Assembly (NCBI GenBank): GCA_035628505.1
Contig: DASPJR010000124.1
Coordinates: forward strand, 1-8,415
From: DASPJR01 sp035628505
GTDB lineage: Bacteria; Planctomycetota; SZUA-567; H5-PLA8
Length of the DNA stretch: 8,415 bases
Direction: 5' to 3'
Under the pieces are notes generated by a model. It did no database searches and was not told the origin of the DNA. It saw only the letters and a program-made list of their open reading frames with translations. The translations under genes and the position numbers were made by a program. Positions 6,801 through 8,415 of the stretch are shown here, in pieces. Within the stretch, counting starts at the first letter, position 1; every line of letters begins with the position of its first letter.

Positions 6801-8165
6801 GCGGGAACGGTTCTGGCCGGCAAGGGTTCTACGGCTCTCAAGAAACAGATTGTTCTCGCGTTGAGCGACACGGCATCCAAGGACGCCTGCGCGCAGATCC
6901 TCGGAGCGTTCGGCAAACTGCCTGGCGACGTTCAAATGATTGCCCTTGATGAGTGCGTGAAACGTACCGAGTGGAGCTTGGCGCTGCTGGAAGCGCTCAG
7001 CGCCGGCTCGGTAAAGCCCACGCTGCTGGGTCCAGCGAATCTACAGCGTCTGCGCCTGCACCCGGAAGCGGCTGTCGCCAAGCGCGCCAACGAAGTAATC
7101 GACCAGCTTATGGGACCAGAGGTTAAGGAAAAGAATGAATTGATCGCGAAGCTGACGCCGGAAGTTGTGAAAGCTGGTGATGCAGAGAAAGGCAAGGAAG
7201 TCTTCAATAAGAGCTGCGCCGTCTGCCACAAGTTCGGCGACCTCGGCCGCGAAGTGGGGCCAGTGCTTAACGGCATGGGCGCCCATGGCCCGGCGGAACT
7301 GCTCGTCAGCATTCTCGATCCTAACCGCGCGGTTGAACCCAACTATACGAACTGGCTGATCCGGACGAAATCAGGTGAGACGCTTGACGGCATCATCGCA
7401 CGCGAGAATGCCAACTCCATTCTGCTCAAGAACGCCGGCGGCGAACGGGAAGTGAAGATTTCCGACATCGCCAGCCGACGCAATACGGGCATGTCGCTGA
7501 TGCCCAACGGGCTGGAGGCGCTCGGAACCGAAGCCCTGCGGGACCTTCTCACCTATATCTGCAGCAAAGACCAGAAGTATCGCTTTGTCGATCTGAGCAC
7601 CGCGTATACCGCTGACGTCCGCAAGGGGTTGTACCTTTCCGAGACGAACCTGGAGGACACCGTCAACTACATCAAGTTTGGATCTGTAGTGGCGGACGGG
7701 ATTCCGTACAACATCCCCGACGCGTCCAAGATGCCTGGCGGAAAAAATATCATTGTTCTGAAGGGTGGCGGCGGGTCGTCCAAGTCGATGCCGCAGAAGG
7801 TCGAAGCCAAGCTGGGCTACGCTGTTCGGCAGTTCCATTTTCTCAGCGGCATCGCGGGATGGGGATACCCGGCTGTTAAAGAGAAAGTGCCCGTGCTGAA
7901 AGTGACGGTTCACTTCGCCGGCGGCGCGACGGAAGAAAAAGTCCTGCAGAACGGCGTCGAGTTCGCTGACTACATCGCGGAAGTCGATGTCCCCGGATCG
8001 AAGCTTGTCAAGGGCGTCGTGAAGAACAAGCAGATGCGGTACTTCGCCGTGCCCGTCAGCCGTCCCGAAGTAATCGAAAAGATCACGCTCGAGAGCTACG
8101 GAAACGCCGTCGCCCCGACAATCGGCGCGATTACTGCCGAACTTGTCAGCGATGAAAAGAAGTAG
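3867..8165 (+). CDS. Exported ThuA / PVC dehydrogenase-like / HEAT / cytochrome c fusion protein
   Basis: The protein is 1432 aa from the ATG at 3867 (AGAGG at 3854-3858, 8 nt before). A GTG at 3879 preceded by GGAGGT (3869-3874) is an equally good start. Either keeps the signal peptide (TRATVCFALLLASVSAVA, then GD). Domains in order are as follows. Residues about 33-242 are ThuA-like, with RVFIRAG, THGPGQHDHPRF at 42-53 and GHNYTTFSNP. Residues about 270-690 are the Pirellula/Verrucomicrobium-type dehydrogenase-like beta-propeller (HPDFNINLVAAEPL, GRLWVCETPEYP), with two Ca-binding-like loops DTNGDG (348-353) and DEDGDG (391-396). Residues about 675-1085 are Ala-rich HEAT-like helices. Residues about 1105-1230 are a heme domain with C1117-AV-C1120-H1121 and candidate axial methionines M1209 and M1212 (MSLMPNGLEAL). 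Residues about 1238-1432 are a beta-rich C-terminal domain with FLSGIAGWGYP, resembling carbohydrate-binding modules. Likely role: periplasmic or surface oxidation of a sugar with electron transfer to the heme. Family assignment is secure; substrate and activity are unproven. Confidence 0.93.
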   Translation: MEVNVLSSLTRATVCFALLLASVSAVAGDAPLRVFIRAGVKTHGPGQHDHPRFLLEWKKLLNDRGAQCEGAMDFPTAEQLEKTDVLIMYCANGGNLSAEEKANLEKFNKRGGGMVVIHDAVCGNEADYFKTVIGGAWQHGKAKWYEGEVGIYFQDRSHPITKGVFNFDVEDEIYYSLNFVPEAKVLATSFHDVFTIAPQLWVYEKDSYRAVGAIPGHNYTTFSNPTYRVVLLRSIAWAGKRDNADMLCTPEELKAIEYPVGGPTHPSKSAEKLILHPDFNINLVAAEPLINKAMNIDWDEKGRLWVCETPEYPAGRKPPLTLNLEKGQKAQVITEERDPLDRISILEDTNGDGLMDKKTVFADKLELVTSFVLYKKGVIAAQAPDIYLLQDEDGDGKAEIKKTLYTGLGTGDTHAVINNLRWGYDGWIYATHGYSGGRVKAPDGGKEFGNMGSGVVRFKPDGSAFEQYCSKGGNTWGLDIAWDGEVFFTQPTSGDLLNHVVLPEYVLARGKVGKTPSFEPLIRNRPSLPYMTYKRQAYVQIDQVGRFTASAGCAIYNGGAWPDEWNYNYFTTEPQINVVHHEVVKPKGVTFSSDKNREPEFITSKDYWFRPIETRIGPDGALWIIDFYNQAVTHNDTRGPNHTFRNAAVRPDRDHYFGRIYRVQHKQAKTLPPANLGDAAGLLATLEHPNQHTRMNAVRLLIDKGDGAPVAELQKIVMDEKKPAPARVGAVWVLANLKKHTTESLTAALKSADAAVRKNAARAASIAGVDVTPALTALVKDSDARIVLEAIVTLSNTSLDKNVAAALLEVYSTLDNPWAKSAVFALTQKNPGLFAEGAFAGNDPALAENLAMQAATGDDAAGRAQLLLTAVAQPADKNALKAAVLRALSSSTKPVQWSDALQEALKKLLNSDDQALAAVAIPLVARWDTKGALAADLKAAIGKAQGALNDEKLTDDQRADLVRSMLTVASGEAAVLNAAGTVLAGKGSTALKKQIVLALSDTASKDACAQILGAFGKLPGDVQMIALDECVKRTEWSLALLEALSAGSVKPTLLGPANLQRLRLHPEAAVAKRANEVIDQLMGPEVKEKNELIAKLTPEVVKAGDAEKGKEVFNKSCAVCHKFGDLGREVGPVLNGMGAHGPAELLVSILDPNRAVEPNYTNWLIRTKSGETLDGIIARENANSILLKNAGGEREVKISDIASRRNTGMSLMPNGLEALGTEALRDLLTYICSKDQKYRFVDLSTAYTADVRKGLYLSETNLEDTVNYIKFGSVVADGIPYNIPDASKMPGGKNIIVLKGGGGSSKSMPQKVEAKLGYAVRQFHFLSGIAGWGYPAVKEKVPVLKVTVHFAGGATEEKVLQNGVEFADYIAEVDVPGSKLVKGVVKNKQMRYFAVPVSRPEVIEKITLESYGNAVAPTIGAITAELVSDEKK
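3869..3874 (+). promoter_or_regulatory. Shine-Dalgarno GGAGGT inside the proposed start region
   Basis: GGAGGT overlaps the second codon of the ATG start and lies 4 nt before an in-frame GTG at 3879. It is the strongest ribosome binding site near this gene. If it is used, the protein begins at GTG 3879, four codons shorter, with a positively charged signal-peptide n-region and no Glu at position 2. Confidence 0.45.
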
Positions 8166-8171
8166 CTCTCG

Positions 8172-8206
8172 ATTGCGGATTTCCAAATTCGGATTTCGGA
8201 TTGGCG
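8172..8206. repeat. Short degenerate GGATTTCGGATT-type intergenic repeat
   Basis: Just after the stop codon at 8163-8165 there are imperfect copies of about 13 bp: ATTGCGGATTTCC (8172-8184) and ATTCGGATTTCGG (8187-8199), followed by a partial GGATTGGCGATCG. Arrays of this kind are scattered between genes in several Verrucomicrobia, Planctomycetes and Acidobacteria genomes and give spurious peptides of the NPKSE/IRNPQSE kind when translated. That comparison rests on memory. Only the local repetition is seen here. Confidence 0.45.
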
Positions 8207-8226
8207 ATCGTAGAATCAAGTGAAAC

Positions 8227-8257
8227 AAAGACGGACGGCGAGTGCCGTCCGTCTTTT
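8227..8257. terminator. Bidirectional intrinsic terminator
   Basis: AAAGACGGACGGC (8227-8239), the loop GAGT (8240-8243) and GCCGTCCGTCTTT (8244-8256) form a perfect 13-bp stem. On the plus strand it ends in TCTTTTATTT, which gives a U-rich tail; on the minus strand CTTTGTTTC follows. It starts 61 bp after the stop of the plus-strand gene and lies 51 bp beyond the stop of the convergent minus-strand gene, so it can serve both. Confidence 0.88.
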
Positions 8258-8308
8258 ATTTCAATGTCGAGCTTCTCTCTGCTTTTGTGTCTCTGTGGTA
8301 AGAGTTTT
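8258..8308. other. Spacer between terminator and Gly/Tyr-rich gene
   Basis: This is a pyrimidine-rich stretch (plus strand) of about 50 bp between the hairpin and the stop codon of the convergent gene. I see no further gene or repeat in it. Confidence 0.5.
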
Positions 8309-8415
8309 TTAGAACCGGCCGCGGAAGCCAAAACTGAAGCCGGAACGATAACCGCCGCCGTAGTAGCGCGAGCCGCAGTAACCGCCGTAGTAGCCGCCAT
8401 AATAGCGGGGCCCGC
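8309..8415 (-). CDS. Gly/Tyr-rich protein, C-terminal fragment (5' end outside window)
   Basis: Only the last 34 complete codons are in the window. The minus strand, read from the edge, gives GPRYYGGYYGGYCGSRYYGG, then GYRSG and FSFGFRGRF, and stops at TAA (8309-8311). The reading is supported by a regular Tyr-Gly-Gly pattern with a single Cys, by a switch to Phe/Gly/Arg at the end, and by the terminator that follows at the expected distance. Tails of this kind are common on small exported or surface proteins of unknown role in this group of bacteria. No function can be given from the fragment. The alternative minus-strand frame that starts at 8400 is low-complexity Ala/Thr and runs through the terminator and into the end of the plus-strand gene, so I regard it as a shadow. 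Confidence 0.6.
   Translation of the reverse strand, partial: GPRYYGGYYGGYCGSRYYGGGYRSGFSFGFRGRF

Noticed and set aside
7371..8228. A 285-codon minus-strand frame over the heme domain and C-terminal domain
   Set aside because: It begins in the intergenic repeat, and its first residues are the repeat translated (IRNPNLEIRN). The plus strand carries the conserved heme motif.
8146..8400. An 84-codon minus-strand frame rich in Ala and Thr at the right edge
   Set aside because: It passes through the terminator hairpin, and its low-complexity start is the frame-shifted reading of the Tyr-Gly-Gly codons.

Overview
The window reads as a chromosomal piece of a high-GC bacterium of the Planctomycetota/Verrucomicrobiota type. 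The main reason is the large plus-strand protein. Its architecture (ThuA-like domain, 'Pirellula/Verrucomicrobium-type' dehydrogenase-like propeller, HEAT-like helices, CXXCH heme domain) is a hallmark of those phyla. A dispersed intergenic repeat of the 'GGATTTCGGATT' kind and a Gly/Tyr-rich small protein at the right edge fit that assignment but do not prove it. I see no mobile element, CRISPR array, tRNA or rRNA.

Layout. Positions 1-1893 (minus) hold most of a two-domain metallo-beta-lactamase-fold protein whose 3' end lies outside the window. Positions 1958-3568 (minus) hold a secreted right-handed beta-helix protein. It lies 64 bp upstream of the metallo-beta-lactamase gene on the same strand, so the two may be co-transcribed. 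Positions 3569-3866 form a divergent intergenic region with a clear 17-bp palindrome plus a third half-site, which looks like a repressor operator. Positions 3867-8165 (plus) hold the giant exported ThuA/dehydrogenase/cytochrome protein. Positions 8166-8308 contain a short degenerate repeat and a perfect 13-bp hairpin that suits a terminator shared by two convergent genes. Positions 8309-8415 (minus) are the C-terminal end of a Gly/Tyr-rich protein.

How the genes may work together (inference). Two of the products carry signal peptides: one is a beta-helix protein of the pectate-lyase-like fold, the other a putative sugar-oxidising protein with its own heme. Both probably act outside the cytoplasm on carbohydrate. 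They share a divergent promoter region with an operator-like palindrome, so one regulator could control both. The cytoplasmic metallo-beta-lactamase-fold protein would act on a smaller ester, thioester or lactone-like product, but its substrate cannot be read from the sequence.

The most notable points are the degenerate and complementary metal sites in the tandem metallo-beta-lactamase protein, the three-half-site operator, and the multidomain fusion. I did not find evidence for a wholly new defence or mobile system.
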